A DNA stretch of 64,000 nucleotides from Serratia sp. M24T3 (GTDB lineage: Bacteria > Pseudomonadota > Gammaproteobacteria > Enterobacterales > Enterobacteriaceae). The notes beneath the pieces are model-generated. The model had not been told where the DNA came from, did no database searches, and saw only the letters and a program-made list of their open reading frames with translations. Position numbers and translations under genes: made by a program. The stretch spans positions 149,741 through 213,740 of the forward strand of contig NZ_AJHJ01000007.1 of the NCBI RefSeq assembly GCF_000257645.1. The letters are read 5' to 3'. The first letter of the stretch is position 1; each line of letters opens with the position of its first letter. Positions 26,627 through 36,533 of the stretch are shown piece by piece.

Positions 26627-28042
26627 TTATTTTAGCTTGGAAAATATGTCTTTGACTGCCGGAGGGATTAGCTCAGGATGTTGTAGTTGATGCTTTAAAT
26701 CCTGATGAATCAGCACTTCATCTACCACGCTGGTGTGGGTGGTGTGCTGCGCTTTTAAATAAATTCGCCTGGCGACTTTTTCAAGTCCGGCCTTTCTAGT
26801 GACTGAAATAAGCTTCGTTCTGAACCCTGGATAGCGAGCAAGTCGATAATTTAATGCTACAAGAACGCGTTTAACAATTTGCTTAAATCTATTTACCGGA
26901 CCGTGCTGCAAAACATATTTAACCTGCCGGCCCACAAATCTGTAAGGCTTGGTAATTTTCCAGGATCGGCTTAACACCATATGATGATGTGCAGTGCCAA
27001 CATGGTGATAGTTGTTGGTCATTTGTTCTAATGCTGCCTGCAACTGCTCAATATCTTGTTTAAGCTTGGCATTTTCATACTCAAGATGAACTTTTGTGTT
27101 TAATACTTCATAATTTCGAGACTCTTTTATTTCCCATCTCTCATAATTTCGAGCTTCTTTTTCTGACCAGATCTCGTGATGCAATCTTTCACTTTCTAAT
27201 GCTTCAGTGCTAATAGTCGTCTCTATATCAACAACCTGAGTTTTGAGAGTTGAGATCTCTTCTTGTAATACTTTTAGCTGAGAGTGAAAAGCCTGCTCGT
27301 TTTCGTCATAGGCTTTCGCTAGTTCGATTAGTGAAACGCCATAATCGACATCGAAGGCTGTATGGAACTGGCTTACAATCGATTCATCAGCACCCTTTTG
27401 CGCCACCACGCTGTAATCAGGGCTGACAGAGAGTAAAACGTCCGAAAGCGATACGTTCAGATGTTGTTGGCTAATATGCTTAGGCTCTTGCAGGCGCATA
27501 ACCTTTGTGCGACTAAAACCGGCATACTCTGCTAAAAATTCTAATAGCTGATACGGAATTGGCTTATCGTGGGTTGGGTCTAAATGGAATGTATTAGTCC
27601 CCACCTGAATATTCTCGGCATTGGGCGTCTCTAAAATTAGCAGACCTCCTGGTTTTAGCACTCTTAACGCTTCATCAACCAGAATACGCACATTGTCAAA
27701 ACCAATATGTTCAATTAGATGGAAGGACGAAATCAGCGCGATAGAATTATCTGGCAAGGCTTTAAGGCTAGATATTGCTTCAGCTTTTTCAGCCTTGAGG
27801 TTAAGCTCTATACAATAAGAAAGCATTCCTTCGTCAAGATCTACCCCACTAGCGTCAAAGCCTAAATGCGTGGCCATTTCTAGCCATTCACCCCGACCGC
27901 AGCCAAGGTCGAGTGCATTAGCCCCAGGATACACCTTTAAAAGGGGAGAAATTATTGGAATATAGGCTTCAAGTCGCTTTCCAATTAGCTCGCGAGACCC
28001 ACGATATTTTTTTTCAAATGCGCTATAAAAACTATCTTTCAT
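26627..28042 (-). CDS. SAM methyltransferase with coiled coil (WbdD-like chain terminator)
   Basis: In this 471-residue protein the N-terminal methyltransferase domain has SAM motif I ALDLGCGRGEW (about 43-53), later LISSFHLIEHI and LKPGGLLILETPN. A heptad-like coiled coil follows (about 240-345) and a basic C-terminus that could bind membrane. E. coli O8/O9a WbdD has a methyltransferase plus coiled coil and caps the chain to set its length. I see no kinase domain, so the cap would be a methyl group. The capping role is inferred from architecture and from the partner Wzt. Confidence 0.75.
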   Translation of the reverse strand: MKDSFYSAFEKKYRGSRELIGKRLEAYIPIISPLLKVYPGANALDLGCGRGEWLEMATHLGFDASGVDLDEGMLSYCIELNLKAEKAEAISSLKALPDNSIALISSFHLIEHIGFDNVRILVDEALRVLKPGGLLILETPNAENIQVGTNTFHLDPTHDKPIPYQLLEFLAEYAGFSRTKVMRLQEPKHISQQHLNVSLSDVLLSVSPDYSVVAQKGADESIVSQFHTAFDVDYGVSLIELAKAYDENEQAFHSQLKVLQEEISTLKTQVVDIETTISTEALESERLHHEIWSEKEARNYERWEIKESRNYEVLNTKVHLEYENAKLKQDIEQLQAALEQMTNNYHHVGTAHHHMVLSRSWKITKPYRFVGRQVKYVLQHGPVNRFKQIVKRVLVALNYRLARYPGFRTKLISVTRKAGLEKVARRIYLKAQHTTHTSVVDEVLIHQDLKHQLQHPELIPPAVKDIFSKLK

Positions 28043-29264
28043 ATGAACACTCTAACTCCGTTTCCAGCCACGACACCCCAATGAATGACAGCCTATCGAT
28101 GTTGATCACATTGAATACCAGAGCCAGGTCTCGCCACTCATAGTTGTTATTAATATGCGTGTCTCGGTCATGCAATGCCGTGGCAATTGAGAAGTTACCT
28201 TCACCAAGGTTCATCGGGAATTTATAATTAAAGGTAACTTTCTGTCCTGCGAGCAGGTCATGAACCGTTTCTTTCATATGGTAGGAATTAGTGCCAAACA
28301 CTATTTGCCCCAGACGATCCTTAATTTGAAAACCTAAAACCAACTCTTTTACTGGCCGATGAATTTCCACCTCGATTTGCAAGGTCACGAGATCGCCAAC
28401 GCCAATATTTTCTGAAACTTTCCCTTTGCTGTTAATCAAAGAGATAGAACCAACCGTGGCATCCCCATTCCCGGAAATAGTCTGCACCTGACCATCTTCG
28501 GTTTTTTCCTGTCGGATAGTAACCGGCGATCCTGACTTCTCGGCCAACATTGCATTGTAGTAATCCATAATTTCTTCTGGATTACCCTGTTTCTCAATAC
28601 GCCCCTTATTTAAGAGTATTGCGCGGTCGCAAATTGACTGAATCGCAGCTTTGTCATGGGAGACCAACAGCAAAGTCGTTCCCTGTTCGCGAAACTCGCG
28701 AATTCGCGCAAAGCTTTTATGCTGAAAATAGGCATCACCGACCGAAAGTGCTTCATCGATAATCAACACGTCTGGGCGAATAGCAGTAGCAATACTAAAA
28801 GCGAGACGCACCTGCATACCGCTTGAATAAACGCGCGCCGGCTGATCGATATAATCGCCGATTTCTGCAAACTCTTCGATCTCAGGCATCAGGTCACTGA
28901 CCTGCTGTGCGGTCATTCCCAGCAACTGCCCAGACATATAGGCATTCTGCCTTCCGGTAAAATCAGGATGAAAACCCATACCAAGTTCGAGCATTGCGGC
29001 AACACGGCCTTCAATACGGATCTCACCGGTAGTGGGCTTAGCTGTACCGGTTATCAGTTTCAGCAGGGTACTCTTGCCTGCCCCATTGATACCAATTATA
29101 CCCACGGCCTCGCCTGGTTTAACAACAAACGATATATCGTTGAGGATCCATTTGAGGTCGTGTTGTAGTTTTTTCGACAGCGAGAGCCACTCAATTAATC
29201 GCGCAGACTTTGAGGGATATTGCTTGTAGGCCTTACCGACTTTATCAACAGAAATAAAGCTCAT
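28032..29264 (-). CDS. wzt: O-antigen ABC exporter ATPase with carbohydrate-binding domain
   Basis: This 410-residue ATPase has Walker A GINGAGKST (about 58-66), YSSGMQVRLAFSIAT as the variant signature and Walker B VLIIDEALSVGD. The extra C-terminal ~150 residues (from about 260, VGSISLINSKGKVSENIGVGD onward) form the beta-sandwich domain that, in O8/O9a-type Wzt, recognises the capped chain end. It overlaps the methyltransferase gene by 11 bases. Confidence 0.93.
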   Translation of the reverse strand: MSFISVDKVGKAYKQYPSKSARLIEWLSLSKKLQHDLKWILNDISFVVKPGEAVGIIGINGAGKSTLLKLITGTAKPTTGEIRIEGRVAAMLELGMGFHPDFTGRQNAYMSGQLLGMTAQQVSDLMPEIEEFAEIGDYIDQPARVYSSGMQVRLAFSIATAIRPDVLIIDEALSVGDAYFQHKSFARIREFREQGTTLLLVSHDKAAIQSICDRAILLNKGRIEKQGNPEEIMDYYNAMLAEKSGSPVTIRQEKTEDGQVQTISGNGDATVGSISLINSKGKVSENIGVGDLVTLQIEVEIHRPVKELVLGFQIKDRLGQIVFGTNSYHMKETVHDLLAGQKVTFNYKFPMNLGEGNFSIATALHDRDTHINNNYEWRDLALVFNVINIDRLSFIGVSWLETELECSYER

Positions 29265-30058
29265 TATAATTCATCCACCATATCAGCAGAATGCTTTCTA
29301 AATAGCCGCATTCCGAGCGCGCAAAATACAATCCCTAACAGCAGCACTGGCCATAGCGAGTACCAATCAGGCATTCTGTGATAGGTAAAAATTGACTGAT
29401 AACCGGCCATAAGACGAGCTAATGGGTTATACATCAATACGTTATGCGCCCAATCAGGTAGTGAATTCAAAACATAAACAACCGGAGTAAACCAAAACCA
29501 AAACTGAAGGAGAACGGTGACAAACTGCCCGACGTCACGGAAAAATACGTTCATCACCCCGAAAATCATGCCTAATCCTACAGAGAAAAGTAGCTGAAGA
29601 CACAACAATGGGATAAATGCTAGAAACAACATATTAGGGAAATTCCCAGTCAGTAGCAGGAAAATAATAAATAAGCTGAAAATAATTAAGAAATTAGCCA
29701 CCGCCGATAAAACGACAATAATTGGGAGGCAAATTTTTGGAAAACTTAGTTTCTTAATCAGGTTAGCGTTAGCAATAAAAACGTTCTGGCTTTTGTCGAC
29801 AATCTCAGTAAATAAAGTCCAGGTCAATACGCCGGAACATAGATAAATACTGTAGGTGAAGGGACCTGCCTCACCGGGCATTCTTGCGCGCATTACCTGT
29901 GAGAAGACCAGCGTATAAACCAGGATCATCGCTAAAGGCTGTAAAACCAGCCACAGAGCACCTAACATGCTTGTCTGATAGCGAGACTGAAAGTCTCGCT
30001 TAACGCTGCTAGTGATAAAACCACGATAGCGATAAATTGCTAGTAGTAAATCTTTCAC
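29264..30058 (-). CDS. wzm: O-antigen ABC exporter permease
   Basis: This 264-residue ABC-2 type permease has about six membrane segments ([30 protein letters not shown] near 30-60; the last near 235-250). It pairs with Wzt to export undecaprenyl-linked O-polysaccharide to the periplasm. It overlaps manB by 4 bases and shares one base with wzt. Confidence 0.93.
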   Translation of the reverse strand: MKDLLLAIYRYRGFITSSVKRDFQSRYQTSMLGALWLVLQPLAMILVYTLVFSQVMRARMPGEAGPFTYSIYLCSGVLTWTLFTEIVDKSQNVFIANANLIKKLSFPKICLPIIVVLSAVANFLIIFSLFIIFLLLTGNFPNMLFLAFIPLLCLQLLFSVGLGMIFGVMNVFFRDVGQFVTVLLQFWFWFTPVVYVLNSLPDWAHNVLMYNPLARLMAGYQSIFTYHRMPDWYSLWPVLLLGIVFCALGMRLFRKHSADMVDEL

Positions 30059-31434
30059 AAAGAATCCCCACCTAATAGCTGGATGATCTCTGCTGTTTTC
30101 TGATTCATCAGCTCAGTGTTCCCTTTTGATTCAACGTTCAATCGGATAACAGGCTCGGTATTGGAGCTTCTCAGGTTGAAGCGCCAATCAGCAAACTCGA
30201 GGCTGAGGCCATCGGTGAAATCGACATTCAGTGCGTCGGATTCGTAAGTATCGCGAATTCTTTGGATAACCAGCTTGGCATCTTCTACCTTGCGGTTGAT
30301 TTCGCCAGATGCAGGGAATGCCGCCATGCGATCTTTCACCATGCTGCTCAGCGAGTTACCTTTTACCGAAACCAGTTCGGCCACCAGCAACCACGGGATC
30401 ATGCCACTGTCGCAGTAGGCGAAATCACGGAAATAGTGGTGGGCGCTCATCTCGCCGCCATACACGGCGTCTTCACTGCGCATGCGTTCTTTGATAAACG
30501 CGTGGCCCGTTTTCGACATAATCGCCACGCCGCCAGACTGGCTCACAATATCCTGCGTATTCCAGGTCAGGCGCGGGTCGTGAATTATTTTTTGTCCAGG
30601 ATTCTTTTCGAGGAAAGCCTGTCCCAATAAGCCGACAATATAATACCCTTCAATGAACTCACCAGCCGCGTCAAAGAAGAAGCAGCGGTCAAAGTCGCCG
30701 TCGAAAGCAATACCCATATCAGCATTATGTGCTTTTACTGCGTCAGCGGTATCGGCGCGACATTCTGGCAGCAGTGGATTAGGAATACCGTTAGGGAAAT
30801 TACCATCGGGCTGATTATGAACTTTGATAAATGTCACTGGGACATTATCTTTTTTGAAGCGGCGTTCAATCTCATCGATAACATGTCCTGCTGCGCCATT
30901 TCCTGAGTTGATCACCAACTTCAGAGGTTTAAGCGCTGAAGGATTAATATAACCCAGCAGGTGATCAACATATTGCTCAAGAATATCGATTTTCTGATAA
31001 GTACCGCGTTTGGAGGAATCTACTGCAGCAAATTCGTTTTGCTCGGCCAATCGCTTAATATCAAGCAGCCCGGTATCACCGCTGATAGGCTGGGAATTCT
31101 TACGCACCAGTTTCATGCCGTTATAATCCATTGGATTATGACTTGCAGTAACTTCAATACCGCCGTCCATATCTAAATGGAAGGTGGAAAAATAAACTTC
31201 TTCAGTACCACTGACACCGATATCATAAACGTCGGTTCCGGCATCCATAAGGCCATTGCCGAGCGCTAATTTCAGCTCTTCGCTGGTTAAGCGGACATCA
31301 CCACCTAAAACAACTTTTTTCGGCTTGAGGTATTCACCAAATGCACGACCAATACGGTAAGCGATATCTGTATTTAACTCTTCGCCCAGTTTTCCACGGA
31401 TATCATAAGCTTTGAAACAAGTTAACGTAGTCAT
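30055..31434 (-). CDS. manB: Phosphomannomutase
   Basis: The 459-residue enzyme has the phosphoserine motif [14 protein letters not shown], metal-binding [15 protein letters not shown], and the C-terminal [15 protein letters not shown]. It converts mannose 6-phosphate to mannose 1-phosphate for ManC. Its place in the O-antigen operon marks it as the CpsG/RfbK type. Confidence 0.95.
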   Translation of the reverse strand: MTTLTCFKAYDIRGKLGEELNTDIAYRIGRAFGEYLKPKKVVLGGDVRLTSEELKLALGNGLMDAGTDVYDIGVSGTEEVYFSTFHLDMDGGIEVTASHNPMDYNGMKLVRKNSQPISGDTGLLDIKRLAEQNEFAAVDSSKRGTYQKIDILEQYVDHLLGYINPSALKPLKLVINSGNGAAGHVIDEIERRFKKDNVPVTFIKVHNQPDGNFPNGIPNPLLPECRADTADAVKAHNADMGIAFDGDFDRCFFFDAAGEFIEGYYIVGLLGQAFLEKNPGQKIIHDPRLTWNTQDIVSQSGGVAIMSKTGHAFIKERMRSEDAVYGGEMSAHHYFRDFAYCDSGMIPWLLVAELVSVKGNSLSSMVKDRMAAFPASGEINRKVEDAKLVIQRIRDTYESDALNVDFTDGLSLEFADWRFNLRSSNTEPVIRLNVESKGNTELMNQKTAEIIQLLGGDSL

Positions 31435-31448
31435 GTAAACCTCAAGAA

Positions 31449-32861
31449 TTAATTACGACCGTAGTGATCTTTAATGCGAATAACGTCATCGTTGCCAAGG
31501 TAAGAACCAGAGCGAACTTCAAGAATTTCCAATGGGATTTTGCCTGGGTTTTCCAGAGTATGAACTGACCCAATCGGAATAAACGTTGACTGATTTTCCG
31601 TCAACAGGAAAGTATTGTCACTGATAGTGACCTGTGCGGTACCGGCCAGAATAATCCAGTGTTCTGCGCGGTGATGATGCATCTGAGTGGATAATTTACC
31701 GCCAGGATTAACCGTTACGCGATTTACATTGAAACGATTCTCGGCAACCACTAAATCGCTTTTACCCCAAGGGCGGTAAATATCGCGATGATGCTTATAT
31801 TCGCTTCTCAGATTAGTTTTAAGATATTCCACAACTTTCTTAACATCTTGAACTTTTGACTTATCAACAACCAGAAGCGCATCTTTAGTATTTACAATTA
31901 CCAGATTTTGCACACCAACGGCCGCAACCATTTTCTCATCGGTATTAATATAACAATCATGGGTGTTGTGCAGGAATACGTCGCCCGTGAGCGCATTGTT
32001 TTGCTCATCTTTTTCGTTGACTTCCCACAAGGCTGACCAGGAACCAACATCACTCCAGCCTGCATCCAATGGCACAACCATCGCGTTACGTGTTTTTTCC
32101 ATCACGGCATAGTCGACTGAATCATCAGGACAAAGTGAAAAGGCTTCTTTATCTACGGTGATGAAGTCCATCCCGTCTGGCAGATCATGCAGTGATTTTT
32201 TGCAGGCTTCATAGATATCTGGACGGAATTTCTCTAACTCTTCGAGGTATTTCTTGGCGCGGAACATAAACATGCCGCTGTTCCAGTAATATTCACCGGA
32301 AGCGATATAGGTTTCAGCAGTAGCGCTGTCAGGCTTTTCAACAAAGCATTTAACCTGATAGCCTTCATCAAGTTCTCCAATGCTTTCGCCACGTTGAATA
32401 TAACCGTATCCGGTTTCAGGGCCGGTAGGCACAATACCAAAGGTTACCAGACTGTTTTTACTGGCAAATGGAATCGCCTTTTCAACAACTTCGTGAAACT
32501 TTTCAACATTATTAATGACGTGATCGGCAGCCAGTACCAGCATGACCGGGTCATCACCATCTTTTATCGCGTTCAGCGCCGCGAGAGCTATAGCAGGAGC
32601 AGTATTGCGTCCAACAGGTTCAAGAATAATGTTATTAGACAGTTTTTTGATCTGTCTTAATTGTTCTGCTACCAGAAAACGATGCTCGTCATTGCAGATC
32701 ACAACTGGCTCGCGTACTTCAAGATCGTCCAAACGAAGTACAGTCTCTTGCAGCATAGAATTTTTGCTGTGCAACCTTAAAAACTGCTTAGGATAAAGCT
32801 CTCTGGACATTGGCCAAAGACGACTGCCGGTACCACCTGCCATGATCACTGGGAGTAACAT
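31449..32861 (-). CDS. manC: Mannose-1-phosphate guanylyltransferase / mannose-6-phosphate isomerase
   Basis: The 470-residue bifunctional type II enzyme has an N-terminal nucleotidyltransferase motif [31 protein letters not shown] and FVEKPD. The C-terminal cupin isomerase part follows ([19 protein letters not shown]). It makes GDP-mannose, the precursor for Gmd. It is the first gene of the O-antigen operon, about 80 bp behind the JUMPstart element. Confidence 0.96.
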   Translation of the reverse strand: MLLPVIMAGGTGSRLWPMSRELYPKQFLRLHSKNSMLQETVLRLDDLEVREPVVICNDEHRFLVAEQLRQIKKLSNNIILEPVGRNTAPAIALAALNAIKDGDDPVMLVLAADHVINNVEKFHEVVEKAIPFASKNSLVTFGIVPTGPETGYGYIQRGESIGELDEGYQVKCFVEKPDSATAETYIASGEYYWNSGMFMFRAKKYLEELEKFRPDIYEACKKSLHDLPDGMDFITVDKEAFSLCPDDSVDYAVMEKTRNAMVVPLDAGWSDVGSWSALWEVNEKDEQNNALTGDVFLHNTHDCYINTDEKMVAAVGVQNLVIVNTKDALLVVDKSKVQDVKKVVEYLKTNLRSEYKHHRDIYRPWGKSDLVVAENRFNVNRVTVNPGGKLSTQMHHHRAEHWIILAGTAQVTISDNTFLLTENQSTFIPIGSVHTLENPGKIPLEILEVRSGSYLGNDDVIRIKDHYGRN

Positions 32862-32942
32862 TTTCTTTCCTTAAGATATCTTACTTTGCAACAGTTTTTT
32901 TAATTAGAACAATTAGTTAGCATTGAGTCACTTGACCTTGAT

Positions 32943-32981
32943 GAATGCTACCGCCCTTGGCTTGTAGCAACCAAAGTACTG
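32943..32981 (-). promoter_or_regulatory. JUMPstart with ops element (RfaH recruitment)
   Basis: On the minus strand it starts CAGTACTTTGGTTGCT, continues AAGCCAAGG and ends with the ops core GGCGGTAGCAT. This matches the enteric JUMPstart almost base for base, including ops. Transcribing polymerase pauses here and RfaH loads, allowing the long O-antigen operon to be read to its end. Confidence 0.92.
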
Positions 32982-33263
32982 TTCGTTTTAAGGGTCATTA
33001 AGCTTTATTTGAGGGTTGCGTGTCCTGCAGTATTAATCAGGAGCTATTTGCCGCCCAGTATAGCTATTGTTAGTAAAAAGTTCTAATCGAGTGCGCAAAA
33101 TGCTGGCATGAACAAAAATATATTTCTTCCAGATTATTCTCGTAAGTTGATATTGCCAATATTTTCAACTTTGAATGAATAATAATTAAGCTATTTCATA
33201 AAATAAACATCAGAAAAATAATTCCAATGATCTCTATTGATAACTTAAGGTTGTTAAAAACAC

Positions 33264-33294
33264 AAAAAACACCGATCAACGGTGCTTTTTTTTT
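33264..33294. terminator. Terminator after galU, T-rich on both sides
   Basis: CACCG (33270-33274) and CGGTG (33280-33284) pair around ATCAA. The minus strand continues with six T, ending galU; the plus strand has a longer T-run. It isolates galU from the O-antigen operon, which therefore needs its own promoter. Confidence 0.75.
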
Positions 33295-33316
33295 AATCAA
33301 TTTTTAAAAGTAAAAA

Positions 33317-34204
33317 TCAATCAATCTTAAGTGTTTTCAGCCATTCTTTAAATTGAGCGCCTGAAGCATTATGACGCAGGCTATATTCTACGAAAGCTTT
33401 CATATAACCCAATTTGTCGCCGCAGTCGTGCGAACGGCCGGTCATGGTAAAGGCTTCAACGGTTTCTTTCTTCATCAGCAATGCAATTGCATCAGTCAGC
33501 TGAATTTCGTTACCCGCACCATAAGGGGTTACTGCCAGCAGAGGCCAGATGTCTTCGTTAAACACATAACGGCCAACAACCGCCAAATTTGATGGCGCGT
33601 CTTTGCGGTCCGGCTTTTCGACAATAGCTTTCATTGGAATGCTTTTGCCAGGTTCACCTTCAACACCGTTGCAGTCAACCACGCCATATTTAGAAACGTC
33701 TTCTTCTGGTACTTCTTCAACCATTACCTGGCTGTTACCCGTTTCTTCAAAACGCTTAACCATCGCAGCGAGGTTGTCTCTGCGCAGGTCGCAAGAAACT
33801 TCGTCCATCAGAACGTCTGGCAAAATAACGGCAAAAGGCGCATCGCCAATCAGCGGACGCGCGCAAAGCACTGCATGCCCGAGGCCTTTAGACTGGCCCT
33901 GACGCACGTTCATGATGGTTACGCCTTTCGGGCAGATAGACTGGATCTCTTCCAGCAGCTGGCGCTTGACGCGCGACTCAAGCATGCTTTCAAGCTCGAA
34001 AGAGGTGTCAAAATGGTTTTCAATTGCATTTTTGGACGAGTGAGTGACCAGAATGATTTCTTTGATGCCAGCGGCAGCGCATTCATTAACGATGTACTGA
34101 ATCAGAGGCTTATCAACAATTGGCAGCATTTCTTTCGGAATGGCCTTTGTCGCAGGCAACATACGTGTGCCTAAACCGGCAACAGGGATAACAGCTTTTA
34201 ACAT
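33317..34204 (-). CDS. galU: UTP-glucose-1-phosphate uridylyltransferase (GalU-like, in galF position)
   Basis: The 295-residue protein has [61 protein letters not shown] and [22 protein letters not shown]. These agree with catalytic GalU rather than GalF, which has GMHMLPATKA and SYDCGKKMGYMQAF. It should make UDP-glucose. E. coli has galF at this edge of the cluster. Whether another galU exists elsewhere in the genome cannot be seen here. Confidence 0.88.
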   Translation of the reverse strand: MLKAVIPVAGLGTRMLPATKAIPKEMLPIVDKPLIQYIVNECAAAGIKEIILVTHSSKNAIENHFDTSFELESMLESRVKRQLLEEIQSICPKGVTIMNVRQGQSKGLGHAVLCARPLIGDAPFAVILPDVLMDEVSCDLRRDNLAAMVKRFEETGNSQVMVEEVPEEDVSKYGVVDCNGVEGEPGKSIPMKAIVEKPDRKDAPSNLAVVGRYVFNEDIWPLLAVTPYGAGNEIQLTDAIALLMKKETVEAFTMTGRSHDCGDKLGYMKAFVEYSLRHNASGAQFKEWLKTLKID

Positions 34205-34798
34205 TGTAAGAGATACTCCTCAACACCATAAGATTAAAATTCAGCCAGCGGTTTTACAGAATTTATCTACCGCTCTACCCACTGAAGATACTTAAGCAAT
34301 AGCTATTAGCTTTAAAAATCACTTAAGCAAAGTATAGACTCTCGCCATGCTTTTGCAGGCTCAATCAACAATCCCAAATCTGTATAAGATGTTGTCTTTA
34401 TACCGTGAATCTTTCAGTAGCTTACGTCTAAGCCGTGCAAACGGAAACCACACATCACGAGTTTAGTATGACCTTAAGTCAATCATAAAAAAATAAGATT
34501 GTTACCCGTAAATTGACTTTTTTTAATATAAAACAATAAAAAACGTATTGCCGGGCCACACGGGTTCTGGGTATGTCGAGCAAATCAACGAATTGTCGAA
34601 AAAGTCAACAACAGAGATTTTTGTCAGCCACAAAGCGTAAATGAATTCGTATCAAGCCGGATTTAGAGCACTTTTCTGAAAATTCAGGCAATCAGCGTGA
34701 ATTACCTAGCTCTCTGATTTTAAATTTGAAATTTCCCGCCCCAACAACCATTATTCATGGTGCGGACTCCTCCGCTTGCACAAAGGTATGAAAGCAAT
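34205..34798. other. Divergent promoter region galU / yegH
   Basis: Nearly 600 bp without a gene, between divergent galU and yegH. The 10-mer ACTTAAGCAA occurs twice (34290-34299 and 34321-34330), 31 bp apart. No other structure was found. Promoters of both genes should lie here. Confidence 0.5.
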
Positions 34799-36385
34799 AT
34801 GGAATGGATCGCCGATCCGTCGATTTGGGCCGGGCTGGCTACCCTGGTGGTTCTCGAGATTGTACTGGGTATCGATAATCTGATTTTTATCGCTATTCTT
34901 GCCGACAAGCTTCCCCGGCATCAGCGTGACCGCGCCCGTGTTACTGGATTGCTTTTTGCGCTGGTGATGCGCCTCCTGCTGCTGGCCGCAATTTCATGGT
35001 TTTCCTCCCTCACGCGGCCATTAATCACTCTCTTCGGCCATTCTTTCAGCGCACGCGACATTATCATGTTGGCGGGTGGGATATTTTTGCTGTTCAAGGC
35101 AACAACCGAGCTTAATGAACGATTAGAAGGTAAAGACGAGGAAAATAGCCAACAGGGAAGCCGCGCACGCTTCTGGCCGGTGGTTGCACAGATAGTGGTG
35201 TTAGATGCGGTATTCTCGCTCGACTCGGTGATTACTGCAGTCGGCATGGTCGATCACCTGCCAGTGATGATGGCCGCCGTGTGTATTGCCATCGGCCTGA
35301 TGCTGCTTGCCAGCCGCCCACTCACGCGATTTGTTAACGACCACCCTACCATTGTTATTCTGTGTTTAAGTTTCTTGCTGATGATTGGCTTCAGTCTGGT
35401 GGCAGACGGCTTTGGATATATCATCCCTAAAGGTTATCTGTATGCCGCTATCGGTTTCTCGGTGATGATAGAAATGCTGAATCAGCTGGCACAGTTTAAC
35501 CGTCGGCGCTTTCTCTCATCTCGCCGTTCACTGCGCGAGCGAACTGCCGAAACTGTGTTGCGAGTGCTGCGCGGCAAGCATGACGACGCCGAACTGGATG
35601 CTCACTCTTCAAATATGGTTGCCGATATCAATCCAGAAGAAGACGCGATTTTCAACCAGCAGGAACGCCATATGATTGAACGGGTGCTGGGATTGGCGCA
35701 GCGCTCGGTGAGCAGCGTAATGACCTCGCGCCATGACGTGGATAATGTCGAACTTAACGACCCACCCGAGGCGCTGTTACAACAGATTGCTCACAACCAG
35801 CACACGCGGATGCTGGTCACCGAGGACAGTTCGACTGATGCGCCGCTTGGCGTCGTTCACGTTGTCGATTTGCTCAAACAACAGCTATTGCACAACTCGA
35901 TGGATATAAAAGCCGTTATCAAACAGCCGCTTATTTTCCCTGAACAACTTTCCCTGCTGGCCGCACTCGAGCAGTTCAAGCAGGCAAAAACGCACTTTGC
36001 GTTTGTGGTTGATGAGTTTGGTTCAGTGGAGGGCATCGTCACATTGACTGACGTGATGGAAACGATCGCCGGAAGCATGCCTGAGTCTTCGGCCACTCTC
36101 GATGCTCGTCATGACATTGTTCAATTAGAAGACGGCAGCTGGATTGCCAATGGTTATATGCCGCTTGACGATCTAGTGATGTATCTGCCTCTGCCAGTCG
36201 ATGATAAGCGTGAATATCATACGATCGCTGGTTTATTGATGGAGTACGCGCAGAATATTCCCCAGGAAGGCACTCAGCTACATATCGACAATTACCTGTT
36301 TGAACCCCTCGAGGTGAACAGTCATCGTATTTTGAAAGTGAAAATCACCCCAATTAAAGAAGTCGAGCAGGATTACGAAGTGTGA
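34799..36385 (+). CDS. yegH: TerC-family membrane protein with CBS and CorC domains, YegH
   Basis: The 528-residue protein matches E. coli YegH from its start ([20 protein letters not shown]) to end (DYEV). An N-terminal TerC region with about seven membrane segments carries the acidic metal-related motif [16 protein letters not shown] and [21 protein letters not shown]. Two CBS domains follow (about 300-430) and a C-terminal CorC/HlyC domain (about 445-528). It may export or sense metal ions; the function is unproven. The longer frame from 34757 lacks family similarity. Confidence 0.93.
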   Translation: MEWIADPSIWAGLATLVVLEIVLGIDNLIFIAILADKLPRHQRDRARVTGLLFALVMRLLLLAAISWFSSLTRPLITLFGHSFSARDIIMLAGGIFLLFKATTELNERLEGKDEENSQQGSRARFWPVVAQIVVLDAVFSLDSVITAVGMVDHLPVMMAAVCIAIGLMLLASRPLTRFVNDHPTIVILCLSFLLMIGFSLVADGFGYIIPKGYLYAAIGFSVMIEMLNQLAQFNRRRFLSSRRSLRERTAETVLRVLRGKHDDAELDAHSSNMVADINPEEDAIFNQQERHMIERVLGLAQRSVSSVMTSRHDVDNVELNDPPEALLQQIAHNQHTRMLVTEDSSTDAPLGVVHVVDLLKQQLLHNSMDIKAVIKQPLIFPEQLSLLAALEQFKQAKTHFAFVVDEFGSVEGIVTLTDVMETIAGSMPESSATLDARHDIVQLEDGSWIANGYMPLDDLVMYLPLPVDDKREYHTIAGLLMEYAQNIPQEGTQLHIDNYLFEPLEVNSHRILKVKITPIKEVEQDYEV

Positions 36386-36467
36386 CGAGGTTGGATATTT
36401 GCAGCCACTGCGCGACAGGTTTGTGAGCATTGAGCGAGTTCCGGCGAGTCGCCGAGAGGGTAAACTT

Positions 36468-36498
36468 GCTGACCGGATACAGCATTGCTCCGGTCAGC
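36468..36498. terminator. Perfect inverted repeat between yegH and asmA
   Basis: GCTGACCGGA (36468-36477) and TCCGGTCAGC (36489-36498) form a perfect 10-bp stem with an 11-nt loop between convergent genes. There is no U-run on either side, so it may be a protective 3' hairpin or a Rho-assisted end. Confidence 0.5.
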
Positions 36499-36533
36499 GT
36501 CTACAGTACGAATATTAAATCAGTTTTGAAGTG

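Larger units (their letters stand above)
32862..33316 (-). promoter_or_regulatory. O-antigen operon leader region
   Basis: About 450 AT-rich bases upstream of manC without a gene, holding the JUMPstart/ops element (32943-32981) and, at the far end, the galU terminator. The operon promoter must lie between 32981 and about 33260 on the minus strand; I could not pick one box with confidence. Confidence 0.7.

Noticed and set aside
34290..34330. Two ACTTAAGCAA copies upstream of galU/yegH as an operator pair
   Set aside because: Only two AT-rich 10-mers in a 600-bp AT-rich stretch, 31 bp apart and not palindromic enough; chance is plausible.
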